Shown: positions 16,791-25,195 of the stretch, piece by piece | How positions within the stretch are numbered: position 1 is the first letter of the stretch | How the letters are laid out: every line of letters begins with the position of its first letter | Position numbers and translations under genes: made by a program | NCBI RefSeq assembly: GCF_020687385.1 | Contig: NZ_JAJEQM010000001.1 | Coordinates: forward strand, 124,001 to 188,000 | From: Hominilimicola fabiformis | GTDB taxonomy: Bacteria > Bacillota > Clostridia > UBA1381 | Length of the DNA stretch: 64,000 bases | Reading direction: 5' to 3' | The notes under the pieces: model-generated | Seen by the model: only the letters and a program-made list of their open reading frames with translations | The model's database searches: none | What the model was told of the DNA's origin: nothing

Positions 16791-17515
16791 AGGGTTTCTT
16801 CCTCCGTTTCTTCATCTTCGGGAGTTTCCCCGGTATCTGCTTCCGGCTCGTCCTCGTCGTAGTCCTCAAATTCAAAATCTTCAAGGTCGGTATCGCCCTT
16901 TACATTCTGCTTCGGCTTTAGAAACTTAAAGTAGTAGAACGCTGCGCCGCCACCAAGCAGGGCAAAGAGGACTAAGGCAAGCACCACACCGGGATTGCCG
17001 CCTTTTCCTTTCGGTTCTTCCGGCTGCTCGGTTGGTGTTGGGGTAGGTTCTTTGCCTGTGCAGCCTGTCATACTGGTAACACATACCGGGCAGGACGTGT
17101 TTACCTTTCCGGCTTCGCATTTCTCCGTACAGTTACAGATTTCCGGCTTTTTGGCAGCTTCGCCGTTTTCGGTCAGTGCCATAAGGTCGGCTTCGTCCAC
17201 TTGATTTAGGAAATGTACGGTCTGTTCGCCCTCGGCGGCGCGGTCAATGAGGATATAGAAATAGTTGCCGCCTTTGGTGGTAACAGTGATAAGCTGCTTA
17301 TTGCCGCCGTAATCGTCAACCAGTGTTGCGTTTCCCTTTGGGGTAAGGGGCGGCGTTTCCTCTTTTTCCTCCACAACTACGTTGCTGTCGTTGGTCGCGT
17401 CCCCTGCGGGCGGCTCTGTGGCTGCGCCCTGTGCATAGGCAGGGACAGAAAAACCGCCCATAAGGATAAGGGCGGCACAAAGGGCAGTCATGGTCTTTTT
17501 CAGTTTATTCTTCAT
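16787..17515 (-). CDS. DUF4366 secreted/membrane-anchored protein
   Basis: A 242-residue protein. A signal peptide (KNKLKKTMTALCAAL... to AYAQ, about residues 1-29) is followed by a soluble part with CNCTEKC...CPVC cysteines near 120-150, a proline/threonine linker, a membrane segment near 178-200 and a very acidic tail. The ATG at 17515 begins the basic signal sequence; an in-frame ATG at 17521 is also possible. It belongs to the CTn DUF4366 family and probably faces the cell surface as part of the mating channel. Confidence 0.8.
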   Translation of the reverse strand: MKNKLKKTMTALCAALILMGGFSVPAYAQGAATEPPAGDATNDSNVVVEEKEETPPLTPKGNATLVDDYGGNKQLITVTTKGGNYFYILIDRAAEGEQTVHFLNQVDEADLMALTENGEAAKKPEICNCTEKCEAGKVNTSCPVCVTSMTGCTGKEPTPTPTEQPEEPKGKGGNPGVVLALVLFALLGGGAAFYYFKFLKPKQNVKGDTDLEDFEFEDYDEDEPEADTGETPEDEETEEETL

Positions 17516-17774
17516 CTGCATTTTCCTCCTGTTCTTCGTAGTCTGCCGCTTCGGTAGCGTGTGCGGCGTTCATGCCGGGAATACCGCTGCCGGACAGCAT
17601 AGCGTTCAGTTCCTGCGGGGTCAGACGCATAGCTCGTACAAGCTGCACGATTTCAAGGTTTTCCGCTTCGGTTTTCTGCGCTTCCAGTCCTTTTAACTTG
17701 TTCTGATACTCTGTGATTTTCTCGCGGGTCTTTGCGATTTCCTTATTGATACGGTCGATTTTATTGTTTGCCAT
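17505..17774 (-). CDS. DUF4315 family protein
   Basis: An 89-residue protein. Residues 1-50 form a coiled coil (KIDRINKEIAKTREKI and YQNKLKGLEAQKTE), then LTPQELNAML and an acidic end. It overlaps the DUF4366 start. The family is always found with DUF4366 and CD1107-type proteins in these ICEs. A structural role at the membrane is inferred only. Confidence 0.75.
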   Translation of the reverse strand: MANNKIDRINKEIAKTREKITEYQNKLKGLEAQKTEAENLEIVQLVRAMRLTPQELNAMLSGSGIPGMNAAHATEAADYEEQEENADEE

Positions 17775-17805
17775 AGGTCATTTCTCCTTTCTTTTTGGGG
17801 CTGCT

Positions 17806-19788
17806 TTACCAGTTCATCAGCCCATAGCCTTTGATACATTGATAGTTAAGGTCATAGCTCTTTATCTTGCAGGCGTCGCCGGAATTGCCCTCAACGGTAT
17901 AGACGCGGCTTCCGTCCCTGCCAAGCACAAGCCCCACATGGTCTGCAACACCGTCTAAATCCCAATCGAAAAAGATAGCGTCGCCCGGTGCGATATTCTC
18001 ATAGCCCCGCGCGCCCCATTGTCCCCTTGACTGGAACCAAGGAACGCCCTGCCATTCGCAGCCTGCAAAGCGGGGTTCGCTTTTTCCGGCTTGATTGTAG
18101 CACCATGACACAAAGCAGGCGCACCATTCCACGCGGCTGTTAAAGCCATACCAACTCCAATAGGGATAACCGCCCACGTTTCCGACTTGCTGTTTTGCAA
18201 GCTCCATAAACTCCGGGTTTCCGGGACGTGTGCCGTTTACAAACTCCACGCCGCTTAAATCCTCGGAGGGGCTGCCGTCGGGAGAGCCGCCGCCAAAAAT
18301 CAACGGTTTGTTGCCCTGTGTCTGTAAGTACACTTTGAACATTTCAAACTGCTGTGGGTTCAGCAGTTCTTCCGCAAGGGAAGCAATCGGCTTGTTTGTC
18401 AGCTTCACGTTCAAGATACGGTATTCGTATTCTTCCTCGTTGCCCTCCTCGTCGGTGGTGGTGCGTATCTCGATTTCTTCCGTCAGCGTCAAGGTGTACT
18501 GTAAGCCGAACAGCCGTTTTAGCTCTGCCTGTGCGCTCTGTGGGGTGTAGCTCTGTAAAAGGGCGGTCAGATAAGACGCAAGTTCGTGTGGGTTATGCCC
18601 GATAGTGTCAAGGTCATAGCGGTATTCATCATAGCCGCTGTGGGTGGTTTCGATATTGTCAATCTCACTTTGCAGTTCGTTTTCCATTGCAGCATAGCTC
18701 TGTTCCGTTGCCACAAGGTCGCTGTCCTCGGACGTGTAGGAAGTCCCTAACACGCTGTTCATGCTGCCGGAAAACATTGCCCCACAAGAGGAAAGCCCTA
18801 CTGATACCATGATGAACAGAAGCAGCGCGGCGATAGCGATTATCACGCCCGCCGGGTGTCGCCCTACAAAGGCAGCCGCTTTCTTTGCTGCTGTCTGTGA
18901 CGCTCCGGCGGTTGCTTTGGCGGTGGCTGCACCGCCTTTCTTTACAGTTTTTGCATACTGGCGTTTGATTTTTTGTTTCTGCATAAACCGGGAAAAGGGA
19001 TTGCTTGTAAGCTGAGGATTTTCCTGCAAGACTTTGTGATACTGGAAGTTCACATTTGCCTTGAACGCTGCCTTTTCTGCCTTTGCTGCTTCCCGGTAGG
19101 GTTTCAGCTTATGGCTGCGGTAGCCCTGTTTGAATTTCCTTGTCCCGTACCTTGCGCCGCGCTCGGCAAGTTCCTCCGATTTGTGCGCGCCCTCCGCGCC
19201 GGAATTGTCTTTCTCGACGCTGTGGATTTTGTTGTGAACAAAAATACCCGCTTCCTGCGCGGGGCGGGATAACGGGTTGCTGTGGGCTTTGCCGCCGGGT
19301 ATCGGCTTTTCCTGTTCCTCAAAGTGCAGGCGGGTCTTTGCCTTTCCTGCGGCTTCGTCAAAGGTGCGCTCCTTAACCAGTTTCTTTTGCTTTGGGATAG
19401 CTGCCTTTGCTGCGTCCAGTCGGTCAGCGGCTTTTTCCGATTTTTTGATGTAAGTTTCCAGTTCCGGCGTTGCCCGTTCTTCCTCGGTAAACTGTAAGCG
19501 GGAAGTGGAAGTACGCAAAGCAGTAGCTTCCTGCTCTTTTTTGACTTCCTTTTTGTTTGCTTTTCGGGTATGTGCTGCGTCAAGATGTTCTATGACGCGT
19601 TCCGCTGCGGCACTGTCCGGCTGTGAAAAGTCGCTGTCTGCTTCCCGGCTGCTGATACGCTCGGCGGTCTGCTGTGTTTCGTTTACCTCGATAAGCCCGT
19701 CGCGGGTCATTTTCTGTGTGATTTTATCGCGTGGTTTTAATTGCTTGATAGTCCTGCACCTCCAATCCGCGCCCTCGCAAGGGCGCAA
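17806..19788 (-). CDS. CD1107-type membrane-anchored CHAP peptidase
   Basis: Up to 660 residues. A long charged, low-complexity N-terminal half leads to a membrane segment near 313-338 and an extracellular CHAP domain from about 527, with the cysteine in WCACFVSWC and histidine in DHVGLV. It should cut peptidoglycan for the mating channel. The domain is closely similar to the one at 48324-50027 in element C (shared [20 protein letters not shown]). The start is uncertain: a GGAGGTGC site at about 19757 lacks a standard start codon, and the first well-placed ATG is at 19710. The frame overlaps the methylase gene. Confidence 0.8.
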   Translation of the reverse strand: MRPCEGADWRCRTIKQLKPRDKITQKMTRDGLIEVNETQQTAERISSREADSDFSQPDSAAAERVIEHLDAAHTRKANKKEVKKEQEATALRTSTSRLQFTEEERATPELETYIKKSEKAADRLDAAKAAIPKQKKLVKERTFDEAAGKAKTRLHFEEQEKPIPGGKAHSNPLSRPAQEAGIFVHNKIHSVEKDNSGAEGAHKSEELAERGARYGTRKFKQGYRSHKLKPYREAAKAEKAAFKANVNFQYHKVLQENPQLTSNPFSRFMQKQKIKRQYAKTVKKGGAATAKATAGASQTAAKKAAAFVGRHPAGVIIAIAALLLFIMVSVGLSSCGAMFSGSMNSVLGTSYTSEDSDLVATEQSYAAMENELQSEIDNIETTHSGYDEYRYDLDTIGHNPHELASYLTALLQSYTPQSAQAELKRLFGLQYTLTLTEEIEIRTTTDEEGNEEEYEYRILNVKLTNKPIASLAEELLNPQQFEMFKVYLQTQGNKPLIFGGGSPDGSPSEDLSGVEFVNGTRPGNPEFMELAKQQVGNVGGYPYWSWYGFNSRVEWCACFVSWCYNQAGKSEPRFAGCEWQGVPWFQSRGQWGARGYENIAPGDAIFFDWDLDGVADHVGLVLGRDGSRVYTVEGNSGDACKIKSYDLNYQCIKGYGLMNW

Positions 19789-20696
19789 TATTCTGCATTT
19801 AATTCAATCCCGATATAATGGCGGTCAAGGCTTTTTGCTGCAAATCCTGTGGTTCCGCTTCCGAAAAACGGGTCTATGACAATCCCACCTTTGGGACAGC
19901 CCGCCAAGATACAGGTTTCCGCTAATTTCGGGGGAAAAGCTGCAAAATGCGCCCCTTTATATGGGACAGTGTTAATCAGCCACACGTCCCGCTTGTTCCG
20001 CGTGGTCGGCATGAGCGCGTCGTCATAGTAGCCACCGTCCCGCGGTCGGTTTAGTCCCTGCACCTTTCCTTGTCCGGGTATTTCCTGTGTGTATTTGCTG
20101 TTGGTGCTGCGCGCTCTGCGATACCGTTCTGCGGTAGTAGGTGCTAAGGGTTCTGCAATGGCGGCAGCGTCATAGTAATATTTCTTTTCCTTTGAAAGCA
20201 GGAAGATATGTTCATAGCAGCGGGTCGGGCGGTCTTTGCAGCTTTCCGGCATAGGATTTTGTTTTTGCCATATAATATCGCTCCGTAGATACCACCCCTG
20301 TTCCCGTAGGGAAAACGCCAAGAGCCAGGGAATACCGATTAAGTCCTTTTGTTTGCAGCCGGTAACGCGGCTGTTCCTTGCAATCCGCTGTCCGGTGCGT
20401 CCCTTTGGGTTTTTTGGGTCAGCATAGCCGCCTTTATTTCCTGTGCCGCAATAGGTGTCTGCGATATTCAGCCATAACGTACCGTCCTTTCTAAGCACCC
20501 GGTAAAGCTCGCGAAAAACAGAGGTCAGCCTGTCAATATACTGTTCCGGCGTATCCTCCTGTCCGATTTGTGCGTCAAGCCCATAGTCCCGCAGCGCAAA
20601 GTACGGCGGGCTTGTAACGCAGCAATGGACGCTTTCACTGGGTAATTCCTGCAAAGCACAAAGCGCGTCCCGGTTGATAATCACGTCTGTTTTCAT
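19737..20696 (-). CDS. DNA methyltransferase (beta class, N4-cytosine or N6-adenine)
   Basis: A 319-residue site-specific methylase. TSPPYFALRDYG (catalytic motif IV, near residue 30) comes before DPFFGSGTTGFAA (motif I, near residue 285), the beta-class order. TSPPY can belong to N4-cytosine or N6-adenine enzymes. It overlaps the VirB4 gene end by four bases and lies inside the transfer operon with no restriction partner, so it probably protects the element from host restriction or marks it. Confidence 0.85.
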   Translation of the reverse strand: MKTDVIINRDALCALQELPSESVHCCVTSPPYFALRDYGLDAQIGQEDTPEQYIDRLTSVFRELYRVLRKDGTLWLNIADTYCGTGNKGGYADPKNPKGRTGQRIARNSRVTGCKQKDLIGIPWLLAFSLREQGWYLRSDIIWQKQNPMPESCKDRPTRCYEHIFLLSKEKKYYYDAAAIAEPLAPTTAERYRRARSTNSKYTQEIPGQGKVQGLNRPRDGGYYDDALMPTTRNKRDVWLINTVPYKGAHFAAFPPKLAETCILAGCPKGGIVIDPFFGSGTTGFAAKSLDRHYIGIELNAEYCALARARIGGAGLSSN

Positions 20697-23122
20697 AGGC
20701 TGCTCACTTCCTCCGGCTTCGTCGTCATAATGCGGTAAAGCTCGGTATCTTTCGGGAAATGGTCTACAAAGGGCAGCACCACATTTCCATAAAAGATAAG
20801 TCCCTCGCCTGCTTCGGTATGGGTTACATACTTCATCTGTTGCGGGGAGATATTAAGCTGCTTTGCAAGGATAGCCCGGTCGCCCTGCGCCTGATTGAGC
20901 ATGAGGACAAAATCAGAGTTTTCAAAGATATTTTCCACCTCGCGTGAAGCAAGCAAGTCCTTAATATTCTGTGTGATAGCTGTCGGTATGCCGCCCCATT
21001 TACGGAAACGCTTCCAAATCTCCACACTGTAAGCTGCGGTCTGTTCCTCTTTTAAGAGCAAGTGAAATTCGTCCATATAGTAGCGGGTGGACTTTTTCTC
21101 TGCCCGGTTAATGGTAACGCGGTTCCATATCTGGTCTTGCACAATGAGCATACCTAACTTTTTGAGCTGCTTTCCAAGCTGCTTTATATCAAAGCAGACA
21201 AGGCGGTTAGAAAGCTCCACGTTGGTTCTGTGGTTGAATACGTTAAGGCTGCCGGAAACATACAGCTCCAATGCTGCGGCAATGCGGGCAGCTTCCGGCT
21301 CCGGCTGCTTTAACAGCTCGTCGTAAAGGTCGCCCAAGATAGGCATTTTCTCCGGGTCGGGGTCAGCAAGGTAGTCCCTATACACATTTCTTACAGCGCG
21401 GTCAATGACGGTCTTATCAACAGGCTGTAAGCCCTCCTTGCCGCCAATGACAAGCTCGCAGAGAGAAAGGATAAAATCGCTTTTCAGTGCAAGGGGGCTG
21501 TCGTCCTCGGAATAGTTGAGGTTCATATCCATAGGGTTCACATACTGGGGCGTACCGTCCATACCTTTGCCTGTCGGGGATAACCGTATCACTTGCCCGC
21601 CAAGCCGTTTTACAAGGGCAAAATACTCCGCTTCCGGGTCGCAGATAAAAATATCGTCGTCGGTAATGAGAAAAGCATTTGTGATTTCCCGCTTTGCCGC
21701 AAAGGATTTTCCGCTGCCCGGTGTTCCCAAGATAAGCCCGTTTGGATTTTTAAGCTGCTTGCGGTCGCAGAGTATCATGTTGTTTGACAGGGCATTTAAG
21801 CCATAATACAGGGCAGCCCCAGTCTGAAATAGTTCCTGTGTGATGAACGGGATAAAAATAGCGGTGCTGCTCGTCGTCAACCCTCTCTGAATAGGGATAA
21901 GGTTCTCCCCCAAAGGGATAGAGGACATCAGCCCCGCTTCCTGCTGATAGTCAAGACGGGTCAAGGCGCAGTTGTATTTCTGTGCAATGCCCGCCGCCGC
22001 GAAAATGTCATTTTCCAGTTTCCGCTTCGTGTCTGCCATGTTTACCACAAGGAACGTCAGCAGAAACATTCGCTCGTTGCGGCTCTGTAAATCCTGCAAC
22101 AAATTCTTTGCTTCATTCCCAAAAGTGGCAAGGTCGGACGGGAGTATGTCAATATCGTAACCGCTTCTAACTGCTTTTTTCTGTTCCTCAATCTTCATCT
22201 TGTCAAGGTCAGTGATTTTGCGCTTAATGGTCTTGATTGCTTCCGACTGGTCGATACTTTTAATATGGAGATTGACAATAACCCCTGTTTCCAAGTCCAA
22301 CATATCCGCTAAAATACGGTCGTTTAACTCCGGGGCAAGGATTTCAAGGAACGATACCGCCCCCGTTTTTTTCCCCATAGCAAAGTAGCGTCCCTCCCCG
22401 AACTTGAAAGAGGACGGGGCGATAAAGTCCTTTGTGGTAAGCCCTGTCGGGGTCAGCCAGTCATAGGAGAATGAGAACGGCTCGCCTGCCGGGTGGAATA
22501 CCCCATGCAGCACCTTTAAGCGTTCATAGCCGGATAAGGGGTGCGCCGATACGCCAAGCACCTTGAAATTGTTGAGTACGTCCGTTTCGATACGGGAAAG
22601 CCGCGCCCTTGCCGCCGCCGGATTGTCCGCTTCAATGGAAAACGTGATGTACTTGTGCTTTACAAGCCCGTTGTTCCCTTTGGCAAGCTGCATTTTCAGC
22701 ATATCGGAATATTCGGTGCGGATAGAGTTAAAATCATCATTTTGCGGCGGGATATGGATTGCCCGCGCTGCCTGTTCCTGCTGTGAACCTTGATTGATAA
22801 ACGAAAGCTGCACATTTACGCTTGCGTCAAAGTAATTGAGAAAATCGCACCAGTTTTCAAAAATGGCGGTCTTGTCGTCTGCCTGTGCAAGCTGATAGTT
22901 AATGTCCTCAAAGGCAATGCTCTTTGAATATTTCCGCTGTGCCACTTTGCAGATACCGTCCGGGTACATGGCAAGGTAGGGAATGGTCTGCTGTGCGGTG
23001 TGGGCTTTGCCGTCCCCCTTTGCCTGCCGGATAACCGCCGCTATCTGTTTCTTTTCCGCGCGGGTCAGCTTACGCCTGTTTCCTGCGGCTTCCCGCGTCT
23101 TTTTTGTCTGTCCTTTTGACAA
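20693..23122 (-). CDS. VirB4/TraE-type conjugation ATPase (element A)
   Basis: An 809-residue ATPase with Walker A GTPGSGKSFAAKRE near residue 466 and a Walker B-like RYYMDEFHLLL near residue 680. The first 150 residues are basic and disordered-looking. The start is TTG at 23122 behind AAAGGAGG, 52 bases inside the PrgI gene. It powers assembly of the type IV secretion channel with the PrgI, VirB6 and Maff2 proteins encoded just upstream. Confidence 0.9.
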   Translation of the reverse strand: MSKGQTKKTREAAGNRRKLTRAEKKQIAAVIRQAKGDGKAHTAQQTIPYLAMYPDGICKVAQRKYSKSIAFEDINYQLAQADDKTAIFENWCDFLNYFDASVNVQLSFINQGSQQEQAARAIHIPPQNDDFNSIRTEYSDMLKMQLAKGNNGLVKHKYITFSIEADNPAAARARLSRIETDVLNNFKVLGVSAHPLSGYERLKVLHGVFHPAGEPFSFSYDWLTPTGLTTKDFIAPSSFKFGEGRYFAMGKKTGAVSFLEILAPELNDRILADMLDLETGVIVNLHIKSIDQSEAIKTIKRKITDLDKMKIEEQKKAVRSGYDIDILPSDLATFGNEAKNLLQDLQSRNERMFLLTFLVVNMADTKRKLENDIFAAAGIAQKYNCALTRLDYQQEAGLMSSIPLGENLIPIQRGLTTSSTAIFIPFITQELFQTGAALYYGLNALSNNMILCDRKQLKNPNGLILGTPGSGKSFAAKREITNAFLITDDDIFICDPEAEYFALVKRLGGQVIRLSPTGKGMDGTPQYVNPMDMNLNYSEDDSPLALKSDFILSLCELVIGGKEGLQPVDKTVIDRAVRNVYRDYLADPDPEKMPILGDLYDELLKQPEPEAARIAAALELYVSGSLNVFNHRTNVELSNRLVCFDIKQLGKQLKKLGMLIVQDQIWNRVTINRAEKKSTRYYMDEFHLLLKEEQTAAYSVEIWKRFRKWGGIPTAITQNIKDLLASREVENIFENSDFVLMLNQAQGDRAILAKQLNISPQQMKYVTHTEAGEGLIFYGNVVLPFVDHFPKDTELYRIMTTKPEEVSSL

Positions 23123-23474
23123 TCGCTGATACCTCCTTTTCTAATGCCCGCTGTTTCTCCAAGAGTGCATATAGGTTTTCTGTCTGATATGGTCGCACTT
23201 TGGGGCGGGTAAATTTTGTCTGAATGATGTTCTTTATTACCACTTCAAGGGGCTGCCCATGCTTTTCATACATGGCAACCAAGAAGCAGGGAAGCATGAC
23301 GACAATCATTACCATTGCCGCAAGGCTCGTCCCTGCGCTGTCTTTGAGCAAAAAGAAAAGCGGCAGTCCTATAAGAAGTGCCACTGAAAAACAAAGGATT
23401 TGCCGCTTTGTTAGATTGAAAGCGACTTTTGTTTTGACTTTGGATAGGTCTTTGGGTACAGGTACATACGCCAA
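23070..23474 (-). CDS. PrgI family protein (element A)
   Basis: A 134-residue protein with two membrane segments (residues about 28-46 and 50-68) near the N terminus and a charged C-terminal tail, the layout of PrgI/VirB3-like proteins that always stand before VirB4. It begins with VPVPKDLSKVKTKV. It is probably the VirB3 equivalent of the channel. Confidence 0.85.
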   Translation of the reverse strand: MAYVPVPKDLSKVKTKVAFNLTKRQILCFSVALLIGLPLFFLLKDSAGTSLAAMVMIVVMLPCFLVAMYEKHGQPLEVVIKNIIQTKFTRPKVRPYQTENLYALLEKQRALEKEVSAIVKRTDKKDAGSRRKQA

Positions 23475-23495
23475 GAAAAAACCTCCTTTCTGCCC

Positions 23496-24365
23496 TTAGT
23501 GGGCGTTGAATATGGATTTTGCCAGTGCGCCGGATTTGAACAGGGAGAAACAGAGGATAACGGTATAGGCTGCAAGGGAAAAAATCGCGCTGTGCAGATT
23601 GTCCGCTAAGACCATTTCGCCTACTAAAACCGCATAAATGCCGACGCATATCATAATGAGGAAGCCTTGAAAGCCCAGTGCAAACAGCCCCTTTAGGTAG
23701 TTGTTCCCAATCTGTCCCCATTCCCGGTTTGTCATGGTAGCAAAAGGGATAGGGGAAACAGAACAGTAGGCGTATATCTCAATCATTCTGCCGTAGAGGA
23801 TAACGGTTATCAGTACGGACATGATTTTCATACAAAGGCTTACAAGGCTCGTTTCCATGACAAGTAACAGTAGTTCGGGGATTTCCATATCTTTTAGTCC
23901 CTCCTGCATGGCGGCAAGGGCTTCGGTTACGTCGATATTCGTATCGCCGCCGATTACCCCCGCCGCGCCGGATACAATATGCTGCGCCATATCAAACACC
24001 GCCATAGTAATATCAAAGGTATGTGTTACCAAGAAAACGGCAACAAAGGCTTTGAAAAACCACTTGAAAAACATAAATGTTTCTATGTCGTGCATATTGT
24101 TTTTTTCCGTTACCATGCTGATAAGCTCATAACAGAGGACATAGGTAATGACAAGCCCCGCAATGGGTACAATCACATTTTCCGACAGGTTTTGTATCAT
24201 GCTGAAAATGTTTGCGTTCCACCCCTGCGGGGTCTTGCCTACCTCCGCTGCAATGGTGCCTACTTTTTCGTTTACGTCCCCGAACATAGTGGAAAGGTTG
24301 CCGTTAATGGCTCCGATAAGGATTTCTTTTATCCATTCGTTAATCGCTTCCAGTATGCTCTCCAT
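23496..24365 (-). CDS. VirB6/TrbL-like membrane channel protein (element A)
   Basis: A 289-residue protein with a periplasm-like N-terminal part and about six membrane segments, including VIVPIAGLVITYVLCYELI and a C-terminal hydrophobic end. The pattern matches the CD0411-type VirB6 proteins of clostridial ICEs. It lies between Maff2 and PrgI as in related elements. The homologue in element C is at 54080-54916. Confidence 0.85.
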   Translation of the reverse strand: MESILEAINEWIKEILIGAINGNLSTMFGDVNEKVGTIAAEVGKTPQGWNANIFSMIQNLSENVIVPIAGLVITYVLCYELISMVTEKNNMHDIETFMFFKWFFKAFVAVFLVTHTFDITMAVFDMAQHIVSGAAGVIGGDTNIDVTEALAAMQEGLKDMEIPELLLLVMETSLVSLCMKIMSVLITVILYGRMIEIYAYCSVSPIPFATMTNREWGQIGNNYLKGLFALGFQGFLIMICVGIYAVLVGEMVLADNLHSAIFSLAAYTVILCFSLFKSGALAKSIFNAH

Positions 24366-24383
24366 AGGCTACCCTCCGTAATC

Positions 24384-24599
24384 TTATCCGAACAGACCGG
24401 AAAGAAGCGGTACAAGGATAGTGCCGATAAGGGCAACGCCGCCGCCCGCCATAAGCTGCTTAATGCCTTGTGATTTTGCACCCGGATTGTCGTTTCCATA
24501 TCCCTCCAAGAGATTGATAACGCCCCAAATGCCTAAGCCTGCGCCCAGTGCGATAACAAGGGTCTGTAATATGTCGATAGCAGAGTTAAAAAATTCCAT
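24384..24599 (-). CDS. Maff2 family small membrane protein (pilin-like)
   Basis: A 71-residue protein with two membrane segments (LQTLVIALGAGLGIWGVINLL and MAGGGVALIGTILVPLLSG regions) joined by a polar loop, which matches Maff2. ATG at 24599 follows AAAGGAG; upstream in-frame codons lie in the hairpin region and are rejected. Size and topology resemble VirB2 pilins, which is inference. Confidence 0.8.
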   Translation of the reverse strand: MEFFNSAIDILQTLVIALGAGLGIWGVINLLEGYGNDNPGAKSQGIKQLMAGGGVALIGTILVPLLSGLFG

Positions 24600-24612
24600 A
24601 AAGCTCCTTTCT

Positions 24613-24716
24613 GCCGCAAATGCGGCTTGCCCTATAAAAGGGCATAAAAAACGGCGGTCAGTTTTCAAACTGCCGCGGTCATAAGTCCCCGCGCTGCCTA
24701 AAGTTCTGCCGCGCGG
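24613..24716. promoter_or_regulatory. Four consecutive hairpins ahead of the Maff2 gene
   Basis: Stems at 24613-24626 (GCCGCA/TGCGGC), 24628-24644 (TGCCC/GGGCA), 24655-24676 (GCGGTCAGTTT/AAACTGCCGC, one bulge) and 24689-24716 (CCGCGC/GCGCGG) fill the 5' side of the pilin-like gene. The rest of the gap to 24840 holds no gene I can support. The cluster may pause or process the long - strand transcript. Confidence 0.55.
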
Positions 24717-24840
24717 CGGTATTCAGTTGTCAGTGTGGGCGATAGGAATTTTTGTAGGGGCGCGTATCATGCAAGTTGTCTTTTTCTTTGTTACTGCGTC
24801 AATTCCTCCTTTCTTTTCAGCCGGGAACACACATTTTTCG

Positions 24841-25008
24841 TCATTCCAAAAGATAGCTCCTACGCTGCATATACTCGGTAACGTAAAGGGTCTGTTCCCC
24901 TCCGCGTTCCTGCAAATACTCCCGCAGAGCGTTTTCTGCATTTTCTATCATCTTTGTAAAATAATGTTCACGACGTATATCATCAGTTTTTGTTTTCTGT
25001 CTGCTCAT
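24841..25008 (-). CDS. Small hypothetical transfer-operon protein
   Basis: A 55-residue charged protein with a central helix (EHYFTKMIENAENALREYL). The start at 25008 (SRQKTKTDDI) has a plausible GGAGG-like GGGAGG before it. It lies in line with the VirD4 gene. I do not recognise the family, though position in the operon and codon use suggest it is real. Confidence 0.5.
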   Translation of the reverse strand: MSRQKTKTDDIRREHYFTKMIENAENALREYLQERGGEQTLYVTEYMQRRSYLLE

Positions 25009-25027
25009 AGTATAACCTCCCGTAAAA

Positions 25028-25195
25028 TCAAAGTTCCCGCCGCACCCGTTTCTGCTCATACAGGGCTTCACACCGTTTCACAAACTGCTGGATAGCTGCC
25101 TGCCGTTGCTGTTCCCGTCGCTCGGCAATGAAAACAAGCCCGTTTATGGCTTCTGTGATTTTCTTATCTTTTTTCTTCTGCATACGTCTATTCAT
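25028..25195 (-). CDS. Small basic hypothetical protein
   Basis: A 55-residue protein, strongly basic at both ends (RRMQKKKDKKI and EQKRVRREL), predicted helical. Its ATG at 25195 overlaps the VirD4 stop by eight bases, which implies coupling. Family not recognised. Confidence 0.5.
   Translation of the reverse strand: MNRRMQKKKDKKITEAINGLVFIAERREQQRQAAIQQFVKRCEALYEQKRVRREL

Noticed and set aside
24723-24941. A - strand frame whose end reads TKKKTTCMIRAPTKIPIAH
   Set aside because: A GGAGG stands in the middle of the frame, but the only near start (TTG) is out of phase and stops after three codons. No safe start codon for the distal part.
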